A model generated the notes under the pieces. The model had not been told where the DNA came from and ran no database searches. It worked only from the letters and a program-made list of their open reading frames with translations. A stretch of 64,000 bases of DNA from the NCBI RefSeq assembly GCF_030540775.2, contig NZ_CP141266.1:1661001-1725000 (forward strand). The letters are read 5' to 3'. Both the position numbers and the translations under genes were made by a program. How positions within the stretch are numbered: position 1 is the first letter of the stretch; every line of letters starts with the position of its first letter. Positions 28,401 through 37,910 of this stretch are shown here, piece after piece. The stretch is from Flavivirga abyssicola. Its GTDB lineage: Bacteria > Bacteroidota > Bacteroidia > Flavobacteriales > Flavobacteriaceae.

Positions 28401-29393
28401 TCACTTATTAATATAACTAGAAAAATCTTTATGTTCGCTTTTATAAAGTTCTTCTTCAGTTAAACTTTTAAAATAATCAAAGGTTATTTTCATCCCCTCA
28501 GTTCTATCTACTTTTGGTTCCCAATCTAATAACTTTTTAGCTAAGGCTATATCAGGTTGTCGCTGCATCGGATCATTTACAGGTAAGTCCTCATATATTA
28601 TCTTTTGGGAAGTCCCTGTGAGTTTAATGATTTCCTCTGCAAACTCTTTAATGGTTATTTCATGGGGGTTCCCAATATTAACAGGCAGGTTATAATCACA
28701 TAATAGCAACTTATATATTCCTTCAACCTGATCATCAACATAACAAAATGATCGCGTTTGAGAACCATCTCCAAATACAGTTAAATTTTCTCCTCTCAAA
28801 GCTTGTCCCATAAATGCAGGGATAACTCTACCATCATTAAGGCGCATTCTTGGACCATAGGTATTAAATATACGTACAATACGTGTTTCTAACCCATGAA
28901 ATCGATGATAAGCCATGGTAATTGATTCTTGAAATCGTTTCGCTTCGTCATAAACACCTCTAGGTCCTATAGTATTTACATTTCCGTAATAATCCTCTAT
29001 TTGTGGATGTACTAAGGGATCTCCATATACTTCTGATGTGGATGCAACAAGTATTCTGGCATTTTTTGCTTTTGCTACTCCAAGTAAATTATGAGTCCCT
29101 AAAGAACCGACCTTTAAAGTTTGAATAGGTATTTTTAAATAATCTATAGGGCTAGCTGGAGAAGCAAAATGTAAAATGTAATCAAGGTTTCCCTCTATTT
29201 TTACATACGTAGTTACATCATGCTCAATGAACTCAAAATTCTGATTATTAATTAAATGCGCCAGGTTTTTTTTATCCCCAGTTATATAGTTATCCATACC
29301 GATAACATTAAATCCTTCCGAGACAAATTTATCGCATAAATGAGATCCTAAGAAACCAGCTGCTCCAGTTATTAATACTCTTTTTTTATTCAT
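28401..29393 (-). CDS. UDP-glucuronate decarboxylase (UDP-xylose synthase)
   Basis: A short-chain dehydrogenase family enzyme that converts UDP-glucuronic acid to UDP-xylose; 330 residues. The NAD-binding motif GAAGFLGSH lies near residues 9-17, the active-site region includes STSEVYGDP and YDEAKRFQE (YxxxK), and [18 protein letters not shown] with [11 protein letters not shown] is typical of the UXS family. It lies four bases after the UDP-glucose dehydrogenase gene, which provides its substrate. The alternative, a UDP-glucuronate epimerase, fits the motifs less well. Confidence 0.85.
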   Translation of the reverse strand: MNKKRVLITGAAGFLGSHLCDKFVSEGFNVIGMDNYITGDKKNLAHLINNQNFEFIEHDVTTYVKIEGNLDYILHFASPASPIDYLKIPIQTLKVGSLGTHNLLGVAKAKNARILVASTSEVYGDPLVHPQIEDYYGNVNTIGPRGVYDEAKRFQESITMAYHRFHGLETRIVRIFNTYGPRMRLNDGRVIPAFMGQALRGENLTVFGDGSQTRSFCYVDDQVEGIYKLLLCDYNLPVNIGNPHEITIKEFAEEIIKLTGTSQKIIYEDLPVNDPMQRQPDIALAKKLLDWEPKVDRTEGMKITFDYFKSLTEEELYKSEHKDFSSYINK

Positions 29394-29397
29394 ATTT

Positions 29398-30696
29398 CTA
29401 TCTCCCTATTGAACTATAATAAATTCCTTCGCCTTTAATTTCCTCCAAATCATATAAATTTCTCCCATCAAAAATAACAGGTTGATTCATTAAACTTTTC
29501 AACTTTGAAAAATTAGGCGTTCTAAAAATACTCCATTCAGTACAAATCACTAAAGCATCTGCACGATCAAGTACTTCATACATTGTCTTTGCAAAATTAA
29601 TTTTCGACCCTAATTTTCGGTCTACATTAGGCATTGCCTCAGGATCAAATGCTGTAATTGTAGCACCTAAATCCAGCAAGTCATTAATCATATATAGTGC
29701 CGGAGCTTCTCTTATGTCATCGGTTTCTGGTTTAAATGCCAATCCCCAAATTGCAATTTTCTTGCCTTTAAGGTCATCTTTAAAAAATGATTTTATCCTA
29801 GGAATAAGCTTTGTTTTTTGTTTAGTATTAACATCAATAACTGACTCTAATATTTTAAAATCGTATTCAGAATCCTTTCCTGTTTTATGCAAAGCCTTCA
29901 CATCTTTGGGAAAACATGAACCTCCATAACCAATTCCTGGAAACAAGAAACGTTTTCCAATACGAGAATCAGTTCCCATACCAATTCGGACCTTATCAAC
30001 ATCTGCTCCCACTTTTTCACAGAAATTTGCAATTTCATTCATAAAAGTAATTTTAGTCGCTAAAAAAGAATTGGCCGCATATTTTGTAAGTTCTGCTGAT
30101 TTCTCATCCATAATAATAATTGGATTTCCAGACCTTACAAAAGGTTTGTAAAGCTTTTCCATCATTTCTGTTGCTCTACTTGAATTCGAACCAATTACAA
30201 TACGCTCCGGCTTTAGAAAGTCATCTACGGCAAAACCTTCTCTTAGGAATTCCGGGTTAGATATAACGTCAAAATCGACACTAGCTTCATCCGCAATAAC
30301 TGCTCTCACTTTTTCAGCTGTGCCAACTGGAACCGTACTTTTATCAACTATTACTTTATATTTATTTATTATCTTTCCAATTGATTTAGCCACACCCAAC
30401 ACATAGGACAAATCAGCCGAACCATCCTCATCCTCAGGTGTAGGTAAGGCTAAAAATATAATATCTCCATGTTCCAGCCCTTCTTCTAAGGACGTTGAGA
30501 AGTCGAGTCTATTAGCTTTAATGTTTCTATGAAATAATACATCTAAATGAGGTTCATATATAGGAACTTCTCCCTCTCTCATTTTATTAATTTTATTTTC
30601 ATCTATATCAATGCAAAGCACTTCATTTCCTGTTTCTGCTAAGCACGTTCCTGTGACTAGTCCTACATAACCAGTTCCAACTACTGTTACCTTCAT
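29398..30696 (-). CDS. ugd: UDP-glucose 6-dehydrogenase
   Basis: Oxidises UDP-glucose to UDP-glucuronic acid with two NAD; 432 residues. The N-terminal Rossmann motif is [12 protein letters not shown], the central region has [13 protein letters not shown] and NPEFLREG, and the catalytic cysteine lies at residue 261 in YGGSCFPKD. The C-terminal nucleotide-binding domain includes [16 protein letters not shown]. It sits between copy 2 of the initiating transferase and the UDP-xylose synthase with short gaps, indicating a single transcription unit for UDP-GlcA and UDP-xylose supply. Confidence 0.92.
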   Translation of the reverse strand: MKVTVVGTGYVGLVTGTCLAETGNEVLCIDIDENKINKMREGEVPIYEPHLDVLFHRNIKANRLDFSTSLEEGLEHGDIIFLALPTPEDEDGSADLSYVLGVAKSIGKIINKYKVIVDKSTVPVGTAEKVRAVIADEASVDFDVISNPEFLREGFAVDDFLKPERIVIGSNSSRATEMMEKLYKPFVRSGNPIIIMDEKSAELTKYAANSFLATKITFMNEIANFCEKVGADVDKVRIGMGTDSRIGKRFLFPGIGYGGSCFPKDVKALHKTGKDSEYDFKILESVIDVNTKQKTKLIPRIKSFFKDDLKGKKIAIWGLAFKPETDDIREAPALYMINDLLDLGATITAFDPEAMPNVDRKLGSKINFAKTMYEVLDRADALVICTEWSIFRTPNFSKLKSLMNQPVIFDGRNLYDLEEIKGEGIYYSSIGR

Positions 30697-30730
30697 TTAA
30701 TTAAAAATTATTTTATGATTTAGGTTATAA

Positions 30731-32071
30731 TTAATAGGCTTTATCTTCTCCTTTAAGCACGTTTAATACAGTTTGTATTATTATATTAAAGTCCATAAGC
30801 AAAGACCAATTTTCTATATAAAAAATATCATATTTCGTTCTGTTTACAATATCCTCTCTCGTTTCAATTTCACCTCGGTACCCTCTAACTTGTGCCAAAC
30901 CTGTAATTCCTGGTTTCGCAAAATATCTGACCATATATTTTGGAACTTTAGTACCATATAATTCGTTTTGTCTCCATAAATGGGGTCTTGGCCCGACTAC
31001 AGACATTGAACCAAACAATACATTAAAAAATTGCGGCAATTCATCAATACTTGTTCTTCTGATAAACCGCCCAACTTTAGTTACCCTCGGATCATTCCTT
31101 GATGCCGATTCCTCCGATCTTGAATTAATGCTCATAGATCTGAATTTATAACATCCAAAACCTTTTTCCTTTATTCCCGGACGATTCTGCCTAAAAAAAA
31201 TCGGTCCCCTACTCTCAATCACTATTATGGTTCCCAAGATTGGAATCAGCCAAGACAACACAAAAAATATTATGGCTAACGAGAAAACTACATCAAAACT
31301 TCTCTTTATTAGATTTTGCACGGGATCATCTAAAGGAATCTTACGCAAAGATAAAATGGGCATCAAATCATAATGATTTAAATATAAAGCCTTAGTATAT
31401 ATTTCTTTATTATCTGGAATGAATTTTAAGGTTTTTATATTGACATCAGAGAATTCTATAAATTCTTTGATTTGATCATTGTTTAGTTCATTAACAGAAC
31501 AATAAACTTCATCTATTGAGTTTTCAATTATAAAATTAAAACTGCTTTTAATACTCCCTTGTTTTTCATTTTCATCTTTATCAGTAAAATAACCTAAAAA
31601 TCTATATCCATATGATCTTTGATTTTGAAAAAATTTCTCCAATCGTCTGGTTGATTCATTAGATCCTATTATGATAACTTGTTTATAATTGCTCCCAGTT
31701 ATCAGCCTATATTTTTTCAAAAAACCATGCAAAAACACCCTCCAAGCTCCAAAAGCAAAAAAGAGCACTAATAAAAAATTAATAATTTCCTCAGGAGAAA
31801 TTTCAGATTTGATGATATAAAAATATGATGTAGTAGTTAGCCCTAAAACTAATATTAACCTAAACAATAAGGAAACAACCTTGACAATTTTCGTAAATCT
31901 ATAAACTTCATAAAACGAAAAAAAAGTGGAAAGAACGACCCAAAAGGCTGCAAAAAAAACTATATCCGTTAAACTCTTAGTTAAGGAAAAATAAGACAAA
32001 AGGGATATAATTAATAAATCCATTATATACAATATTGGTCTTATCCATCTAGAATAACCTCCTTTTATCAT
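30731..32071 (-). CDS. Polyprenyl-phosphate sugar-1-phosphate transferase (initiating enzyme, copy 2)
   Basis: A 446-residue paralogue of the enzyme at 26984-28393, with the same order of N-terminal helices, Rossmann-like domain (VIIIGSNESTRRLEKFF), membrane hairpin and C-terminal catalytic domain. Signature blocks are YKFRSMSINS, RRTSIDELPQFFNVLFGSMSVVGPRPH and KPGITGLAQVRGYRGE. The last 40 residues are almost the same in both copies (DIVNR-KYD-FYIENWSL). A consensus promoter lies upstream at 32108-32139, so this gene probably heads the ugd/uxs transcript. Having two initiators in one locus is unusual. Confidence 0.9.
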   Translation of the reverse strand: MIKGGYSRWIRPILYIMDLLIISLLSYFSLTKSLTDIVFFAAFWVVLSTFFSFYEVYRFTKIVKVVSLLFRLILVLGLTTTSYFYIIKSEISPEEIINFLLVLFFAFGAWRVFLHGFLKKYRLITGSNYKQVIIIGSNESTRRLEKFFQNQRSYGYRFLGYFTDKDENEKQGSIKSSFNFIIENSIDEVYCSVNELNNDQIKEFIEFSDVNIKTLKFIPDNKEIYTKALYLNHYDLMPILSLRKIPLDDPVQNLIKRSFDVVFSLAIIFFVLSWLIPILGTIIVIESRGPIFFRQNRPGIKEKGFGCYKFRSMSINSRSEESASRNDPRVTKVGRFIRRTSIDELPQFFNVLFGSMSVVGPRPHLWRQNELYGTKVPKYMVRYFAKPGITGLAQVRGYRGEIETREDIVNRTKYDIFYIENWSLLMDFNIIIQTVLNVLKGEDKAY

Positions 32072-32366
32072 ATATTAATTCATTATATTAATTTTTTTTT
32101 CAGATAGCAAAGATACTTTAATATTTTAAATAACTACAACAATAATGTACTCTCATTTGAACAAACAAAGAAGTAATTTTCTCGAAGAAGTACATTTCAT
32201 AAAATATAATTATAATTAAACAATCACGATTTAATTGTGAGAAAAACTTGTTTTAATTTTTTAGTCAAAAAACAAGCGTTTTTGTCACTCAAAATGCTAT
32301 CAGAATTTAATTTATCTCAAAAAAATAGAAGAAGGTCACTAGTTTTACACCTATTAAAATTATATT
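32072..32366. other. Intergenic break inside the polysaccharide locus
   Basis: A 295-base AT-rich gap, one of the largest in the minus-strand run. Its left part holds the promoter for the sugar transferase. The rest shows no conserved ORF, hairpin or repeat that I can support; a 64-codon plus-strand frame through it is basic and phenylalanine-rich without protein-like features. Confidence 0.5.
32108..32139 (-). promoter_or_regulatory. Promoter of sugar transferase-ugd-uxs unit
   Basis: Read on the minus strand, TTG (32139-32137) is followed after 21 bases by TATCTTTG (32115-32108), matching the flavobacterial consensus. Transcription would start about 30 bases before the sugar transferase ATG at 32071. 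This suggests the segment 26984-32071 is a transcription unit of its own. Confidence 0.55.
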
Positions 32367-33584
32367 TTAGACTATTTCAGACAGTTTATTTTCGAAACTT
32401 TGAAGTACTTCATTTGAAGAAAAATGTTTAACTATATAATTTCTGGCATTTAACCCTAAATCCAATAACTTTTCTTTTGAGTTCAACAAACTTTTTACGA
32501 CTGAAACACATTCTTCAACATCTACATTTGATAGATAAACACCTCCATTAGAATTATTTACAACAACCTTGACCTCAGACCCGTCTCCACCCGTAATCAA
32601 TGATGGTCTGGAACTAGCCATCATTCCTAGCAATTTAGAGGGCATAACAGAATCTACGACATTGTTTTTCTGAAATAAAATATGTAAATCTGCACTACAT
32701 AATAAACTAGATAATTCGCTATACTTCACAGGAGGGTAATATTTAACATTATCAAAGTTCCTAATATTATCGCATAGCCATTCCCTTTTAGCTCCATCTC
32801 CAACAACTAAAATTTCCACTTCAAGATTCATCAATTTCTTAGCAAATAAAACAAAGAAGTCCCAATCTTGTTTATCACCAATATTTCCAGAATAAAGAAT
32901 TTTAAATCTTGAGGATTTTAAATAATCATGTGTTTCGTAATTAGAGGGGTTTATTTTACTTACATCTATCCAATTTGGAAAATAAAATGAATCCGAATTC
33001 GATTTATCTTTAAGATGGCTAATCATTCTATGGCTAATTGTACTGTTAATATCCCCCTGATTTAATAGCCTTTTCTCCATCCTGAATAAAAGATTAAATA
33101 GACTTTTTTTAATAATATTATCTCCTGAAGTTAGCCCTGTTTCCTTTACAGCATCAAATTCGAAATCTTGTATATGATTCCATAATTTAGCTTTTCTTCT
33201 TCGTTTTAAAATCCAGCCAAGAAAAATTGTACTAGTATGAGGCACAACACTAATAACAATATCACACTCTTTTATTTTAAATACATTGATAAAAGATCCT
33301 AGTGTAAAATCTAATAGTAATAATATTCTTTTAAAAAAAGTTGGCTTAGAAGGCACGTACTGTTTATACCTATATATAGTACTATTACCATCTTTTTCTT
33401 TTAAAAAGGTTTTTTTCTTTTTATAATCATCTCTTATTTTCCATTGAGGGTAGCTTGGAAAACCCGTAATTATATTCACATCATAGCCCATACCAGTGAG
33501 ATAATCTACCATTTGTTTGTTATATAAACCTATAGCTGTATCTTCCGGGTAATAGTACCCACTTATTAATGTTATTTTATTCAA
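32367..33584 (-). CDS. Glycosyltransferase family 4 (WbuB-like)
   Basis: A 405-residue GT-B enzyme beginning ITLISGYYYPEDTAIGLYN, the WbuB-like N-terminal pattern. The C-terminal nucleotide-sugar domain shows ILYSGNIGDKQDWDFFV (about 232-248), VVGDGAKREWL, and VMPSKLLGMMASSRPSLITGG. An internal hydrophobic stretch (about 84-103) is compatible with membrane binding. It overlaps the upstream acetyltransferase gene by eight bases, so the two are translationally linked. Donor and acceptor are unknown. Confidence 0.85.
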   Translation of the reverse strand: MNKITLISGYYYPEDTAIGLYNKQMVDYLTGMGYDVNIITGFPSYPQWKIRDDYKKKKTFLKEKDGNSTIYRYKQYVPSKPTFFKRILLLLDFTLGSFINVFKIKECDIVISVVPHTSTIFLGWILKRRRKAKLWNHIQDFEFDAVKETGLTSGDNIIKKSLFNLLFRMEKRLLNQGDINSTISHRMISHLKDKSNSDSFYFPNWIDVSKINPSNYETHDYLKSSRFKILYSGNIGDKQDWDFFVLFAKKLMNLEVEILVVGDGAKREWLCDNIRNFDNVKYYPPVKYSELSSLLCSADLHILFQKNNVVDSVMPSKLLGMMASSRPSLITGGDGSEVKVVVNNSNGGVYLSNVDVEECVSVVKSLLNSKEKLLDLGLNARNYIVKHFSSNEVLQSFENKLSEIV

Positions 33585-34122
33585 TTTCTCTATCTTTTAT
33601 TGGCTTTGCGGGATTACCTATACATATTTTCATTTCTGGGAGGTCATTAAAAACACTACTTCTAGCTCCAACAACAGTACCCTTACCTATTGTAATGCCC
33701 GGGGCGATAAATACATCTGTAGCAATCCAACAATTATTTTCTATTATTATTTTTGCATTTCTAATTGGAAAGTCCTTTCTTTTATAATCATGTGTACCCG
33801 TACAGAGATAAGACTTTTGAGATATTACCGTGTTTTCCCCGATGTTAATTTCTCCCAAGCTATATAAATTCACATCATCGCCTATCCAACTGTAATCACC
33901 TATTGAGACTTTCCATGGGTATACAATTTGCACTGTGGGCCTAATAATTACATTTTTTCCTATTCTCGCACCAAAAAGTCTTAGCAAAAACCGCCTCCAA
34001 CCATACAATAATTGCGGTGACGGTCTAAAAAGTAATGCTTGAACCGCCCACCATATTTGAACAAAAGCTTTAGACCTTCCTCTAAAATCTTTAGGTGTTT
34101 TATATAATTTTAAGTTTTGCAT
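33577..34122 (-). CDS. Hexapeptide-repeat acetyltransferase (WcaF-like)
   Basis: A 181-residue left-handed beta-helix acyltransferase similar to WcaF, which O-acetylates sugars of an exopolysaccharide using acetyl-CoA. The N-terminus FRGRSKAFVQIWWAVQALLF and FLLRLFGARIGKNVIIRP match colanic-acid acetyltransferases. Hexapeptide turns are visible in IGDYSWIGDDVNLYSLGEIN and ITIGKGTVVGARSSVFND. The probable catalytic histidine is in GTHDYKRKDFP (about 113). It is followed with overlap by a GT4 gene. The target sugar is unknown. Confidence 0.85.
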   Translation of the reverse strand: MQNLKLYKTPKDFRGRSKAFVQIWWAVQALLFRPSPQLLYGWRRFLLRLFGARIGKNVIIRPTVQIVYPWKVSIGDYSWIGDDVNLYSLGEINIGENTVISQKSYLCTGTHDYKRKDFPIRNAKIIIENNCWIATDVFIAPGITIGKGTVVGARSSVFNDLPEMKICIGNPAKPIKDREIE

Positions 34123-34354
34123 ATATTATTTAAGTAAAAATTAACACTCCTCCTTACTAGATATAATTCTTTTTCTATATTATTAGACTACGCTAAGTGT
34201 CTAAACGATTATCTTATGTAATTCATTATTTACCTCATATGGATTTCAATTTCTTTATTAATTAAAAAATTATAATATACTGAGATATTAAAAAAGTGTA
34301 TTTAATGATTAAATAGTATTACCATAATATTCGAAGAAACATAATATCTGTAAA

Positions 34355-35641
34355 TCAATTTTTTACACCTGCATTCAAAAATGATATTTTCTCGTCACTG
34401 AAAAAATATAAAAGGCAAATAAAATAATTAAATGTCACTATGCCATAATGCCTAGACAAATAGTTTTCAGATAAATTAACAATCAACAATTGAAACAACA
34501 ATAAAAGCGCTAATGTTGATCCCCTAATTTTTCTAATCACTAGAATTATATAACTCAGAAAAAATAATACAAAAAACCAGCCTCCATATAAAACAAGATT
34601 TAAATAATAATTATGAGTATTATAGTTCTTGTTTTTTGAGAAATTACTGTTAAATGAGTTTTCGTAACAAAAGTTTAGGTTACTTTGGAGTTCATCTCCA
34701 TATCCAAATAGTGGAAGATTTTCCATTAAAACAAATGAGCATTTCAAAATAGCTATCCTCATATTGGTAGAGTTATGATAATTTTCTTTCACAGGCCTCT
34801 TGTAATCCGTTAATACCTCATTAAATCTTTGTGACAATATTTGCTTGAAAGGCAACAAAGTCATTATAATGAACAAGCTGATTAAAATAGAATAAAACCA
34901 AATCTTTTTTTCATTAAAGCTTTTTAAGAAAAGTAGTAATAAAGCAAATATTGTTATAAATAATAAAAGGATAATAATTCTGCTGCTAAACAAAAAAATC
35001 ATAAACGTTGTAAAAACTACATTAAAAACATTTACTAAAGTGAATTTTAGATTTGTTTTTTTTCTAAGGGTTTTATAAGCAGATACGGTAAAGCTTACCA
35101 GAAGAAAGGAAGAAAAATAAGTAGGATGAATATGTAAAGGTGAATTCCTAAAAATAAAATCTCTAAATAAAGGTATATTATATTTGTCTATAAAAAACAA
35201 CTTATCGACGTTATACTCACCAAGAAAATGGACCAAATAACAACAACTTGCCAATGATACTGATCCCTGGAAGACAATTATAGAAATTTCCATAATTGTC
35301 TTATCTAAATAATCTGGCTTAAAATGAAATAAAACAGGAAAAACTAAAAAAGGCAAATGCAATAAGACTCTTTTGATATTAAAATCCATAGTCAAAAATT
35401 CATGGAAAAAGAATAACCAAAAGATTAGTGTAAACAATAAAAGTTGTTTATTAAACATTAATGTTTTTTTAAAAATAATAGTATTTAATAAAACAAAAAA
35501 TGCAGCAATAATTATTGTAATAGAGTTAATATTTTCCTTCATTAATGGAAATGCGGCAAGCATTATAAAGGAAAGGCATGTCGATCCTTTTAAAACTCTA
35601 ATAGGTTTCAAAAAATTTAGAGAAATATTTGTTTTGCTCAA
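34355..35641 (-). CDS. O-antigen polymerase/ligase-like membrane protein (Wzy candidate 1)
   Basis: A 428-residue polytopic membrane protein with about ten to eleven helices and a large periplasmic loop near residues 285-350 that contains NTHNYYLNLVLYGGW, a pattern of the Wzy/WaaL superfamily. The segment LFGYGDELQSNLNFCYENSF just before it is the variable loop seen in ligases and polymerases. It follows a 12-base gap after a GT4 gene. Polymerase and ligase roles cannot be separated from sequence alone. Confidence 0.7.
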   Translation of the reverse strand: MSKTNISLNFLKPIRVLKGSTCLSFIMLAAFPLMKENINSITIIIAAFFVLLNTIIFKKTLMFNKQLLLFTLIFWLFFFHEFLTMDFNIKRVLLHLPFLVFPVLFHFKPDYLDKTIMEISIIVFQGSVSLASCCYLVHFLGEYNVDKLFFIDKYNIPLFRDFIFRNSPLHIHPTYFSSFLLVSFTVSAYKTLRKKTNLKFTLVNVFNVVFTTFMIFLFSSRIIILLLFITIFALLLLFLKSFNEKKIWFYSILISLFIIMTLLPFKQILSQRFNEVLTDYKRPVKENYHNSTNMRIAILKCSFVLMENLPLFGYGDELQSNLNFCYENSFNSNFSKNKNYNTHNYYLNLVLYGGWFFVLFFLSYIILVIRKIRGSTLALLLLFQLLIVNLSENYLSRHYGIVTFNYFICLLYFFSDEKISFLNAGVKN

Positions 35642-35653
35642 TTGAAATTCATT

Positions 35654-36739
35654 TTAAGATATGTTATTATAAAGTTTATCCCAATCGCTCAGCCTTTTTT
35701 CCCAAGAATAATGCTCTAAAACAAAATTATAAAGCTTTTCCCCATTATAATTTCTTTCTTCAATAGACCACTGCAAAATCTTATTTAATGCTTCATAAAG
35801 TTCTTTTTCAGATGGGTTAATCAGTATACCTCCATTTTTGCCCCATAATCTGTTTAATCCTGTTTGATACGTCGTTATCACAGGGGTTTTATATACCGCA
35901 GCTTCTAAGTTTACCATTCCTACAACCTCAGAATGTGAAGGGGCTACAAAAGCAAAGGCATTCGTAAATAGTTCGACTTTTTCTGATCCTTTAACCAACC
36001 CTAAAAATTCTACTTTATCTGATACATTATTTTTTTCAACCAATTTATCTAAAATATGTTTATAATCATTAAAAGGCCCTGCTATTTTCAATTTTACACC
36101 CTCTGGATTTAATTTACTAAACGCATTAATTAAGATATCGATTCCCTTTTTTTTATCTAATCTACCCACATAAAGAACGTATTTTTCAGAATCGGTAATC
36201 CTGTTTATTCCTTTATTCAAATTATGATCAATTAAATTTGGGATTTCAACGAAATCAGCACCCTTAAATATTTTGGCCAAATGTAATTTCTCATCATTAG
36301 TGATAGCATGGATTTTACTTGACTTAGAAAAAACTCTTTTAGCTAGTATTTGAAAATACAATTTTTTTTGAATTTTTCCTTTTTGCCATATCCATGGTTC
36401 ATACATCCCATGAGGTGTTAGAACATATGGAATTTTATTTTTTAGCGCAATTTTAGCAGCTATATATTGGGGATATCTCCATACGCCATGAATGTGGAAT
36501 ATGTCTATTTTTTCATCAACATAAATCTCCTCAATTTTTTTTTGCCAATCTTTAGAATATAACAAAAAATCATCTTTGCAGTCAACTATACGTATGTTAT
36601 CTCCTTTTTCTTTATTTGAAGAAATAATATATGATTTATGTTCTAAACTATTTAATCTTTCGATTAGCTCCTTTACTACAGTTCTAATACCTCCGCTATA
36701 TATTGAGTAATCTTCTAGTATATGTAGGATGTTCATCAA
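35654..36739 (-). CDS. Glycosyltransferase family 4
   Basis: A 361-residue GT-B enzyme of family 4. The N-terminal domain starts NILHILEDYSIYSGGIRTV and contains FHIHGVWRYPQYIAAK and VLTPHGMYEPW. The C-terminal domain has VLYVGRLDKKKGIDILINAF (about 188-207), KLKIAGPF, and the donor-binding motif APSHSEVVGMVNLEAA (about 271-286). Two adjacent ATG codons (36739, 36736) are possible starts. Its 5' end overlaps the upstream polymerase-like gene by more than 40 bases, so translation is probably coupled. Confidence 0.88.
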   Translation of the reverse strand: MMNILHILEDYSIYSGGIRTVVKELIERLNSLEHKSYIISSNKEKGDNIRIVDCKDDFLLYSKDWQKKIEEIYVDEKIDIFHIHGVWRYPQYIAAKIALKNKIPYVLTPHGMYEPWIWQKGKIQKKLYFQILAKRVFSKSSKIHAITNDEKLHLAKIFKGADFVEIPNLIDHNLNKGINRITDSEKYVLYVGRLDKKKGIDILINAFSKLNPEGVKLKIAGPFNDYKHILDKLVEKNNVSDKVEFLGLVKGSEKVELFTNAFAFVAPSHSEVVGMVNLEAAVYKTPVITTYQTGLNRLWGKNGGILINPSEKELYEALNKILQWSIEERNYNGEKLYNFVLEHYSWEKRLSDWDKLYNNIS

Positions 36740-37910
36740 AGTCCTTTAAAAAAATTAATAATAAAAAATAGAATTCAGGTGGAAAATAATGTCCCTCTCT
36801 AAGAATTTTAATTATTAAATAAAATAATACTCCTTGTCTTGGAATATTATCTTGTCTCATAACCTTAACTCCTTTAAAAATAAAAATCAATAAAAAAATA
36901 ATTGCAAAAATACCTAATTCCGCCATAAACCTTAAAAATAAAGAAGCTGCATCTTGACTATTAATTCTTTCCAATTTAATTGTTTTTATATACGGAGGAG
37001 GAATAATATCCTTAAAATATTTCTCATATTGAGGTTTGTAAGAGCCTAATCCCGTTCCAAAAGGGTTTTCAATAAAATTACGTTTAGCTATATAAGTGTT
37101 TGATATTATTGCATAAGAACTAACATTAGTATTTGGTTTAAACTTCCCTGTATTTATCGTTTCCAAAGATTCATATGTCTGTTTTACTCTTAAAATTATT
37201 TTGTAAGTTAAATCATTTCCAGACACGTCTGACAAATTTCTATCCCAATTTTTATAAAAAAACCCAATAATTAAGAATAAAACAACAATAAATAACACCA
37301 AATATTTAAACAGATATTTTATTTTTAGCATTGGAAGAGTAAAAACTAAAAAAACTCCTAAAAATCCGAGAAAAGATTTTGAAAGTAGTATTGTAATTAA
37401 TATGACAATAAATCGAAATGTATGTTTTTCTTTTAAATAGAAATACATCGCAGGCAACATTATCACAGCATAATGAGCTGGTTCTGACAATATCCCATTT
37501 AATCTATTTGGATCAAACGATGCAATATTGAAAAGATACATTGGTATAGCCAAAACAGCAATAACAAATGCAAAATTTACGTATACATTAAAAACAAGCT
37601 TAGTTCCGTATACTTTTAAAAAACTATAATAATATATACTGGACAAGCCAACTCCTAATAATTGAGAAAAAAGAGATGTAATAGGATTATCATATAAGAC
37701 ATACATTAACAATCCATGCAGGAAGAAAAAACCTAAAATAAAAACGATGTTCTTGTGAAGAAAAATCTTATTCTTTATTGATAATATACAAAAATTAACA
37801 ACTAATATTAGATAAAAAAGCTTCCATTGAATAATATATTCAAGTTTAAAAGCTTCTGTAAACAACGCAAAAATTGAACTATATAAGATATACTTATCTA
37901 TTAATCGCAT
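36696..37910 (-). CDS. O-antigen polymerase-like membrane protein (Wzy candidate 2)
   Basis: A 404-residue protein with about ten transmembrane helices and a periplasmic loop (about 220-305) containing NPFGTGLGSYKPQYEKYF, typical of the Wzy_C/EPS polymerase group. Upstream is RLNGILSEPAHYAVIMLPA, a motif common in EpsG- and Wzy-type polymerases. Its 3' end runs about 44 bases into the next glycosyltransferase gene, and its 5' end overlaps a GT2 gene by 17 bases. It is the second polymerase-like protein in the locus. Confidence 0.7.
   Translation of the reverse strand: MRLIDKYILYSSIFALFTEAFKLEYIIQWKLFYLILVVNFCILSIKNKIFLHKNIVFILGFFFLHGLLMYVLYDNPITSLFSQLLGVGLSSIYYYSFLKVYGTKLVFNVYVNFAFVIAVLAIPMYLFNIASFDPNRLNGILSEPAHYAVIMLPAMYFYLKEKHTFRFIVILITILLSKSFLGFLGVFLVFTLPMLKIKYLFKYLVLFIVVLFLIIGFFYKNWDRNLSDVSGNDLTYKIILRVKQTYESLETINTGKFKPNTNVSSYAIISNTYIAKRNFIENPFGTGLGSYKPQYEKYFKDIIPPPYIKTIKLERINSQDAASLFLRFMAELGIFAIIFLLIFIFKGVKVMRQDNIPRQGVLFYLIIKILREGHYFPPEFYFLLLIFLKDFDEHPTYTRRLLNI

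Noticed and set aside
32237-32431. Plus-strand frame in the 32 kb gap
   Set aside because: Basic, Phe/Leu-rich, overlaps the end of a GT4 gene on the other strand, and has no recognisable features.
34183-34204. TTAGAC-N10-GTCTAA inverted repeat in the gap before WcaF-like gene
   Set aside because: Six-base arms, no T-run, expected by chance in AT-rich sequence.
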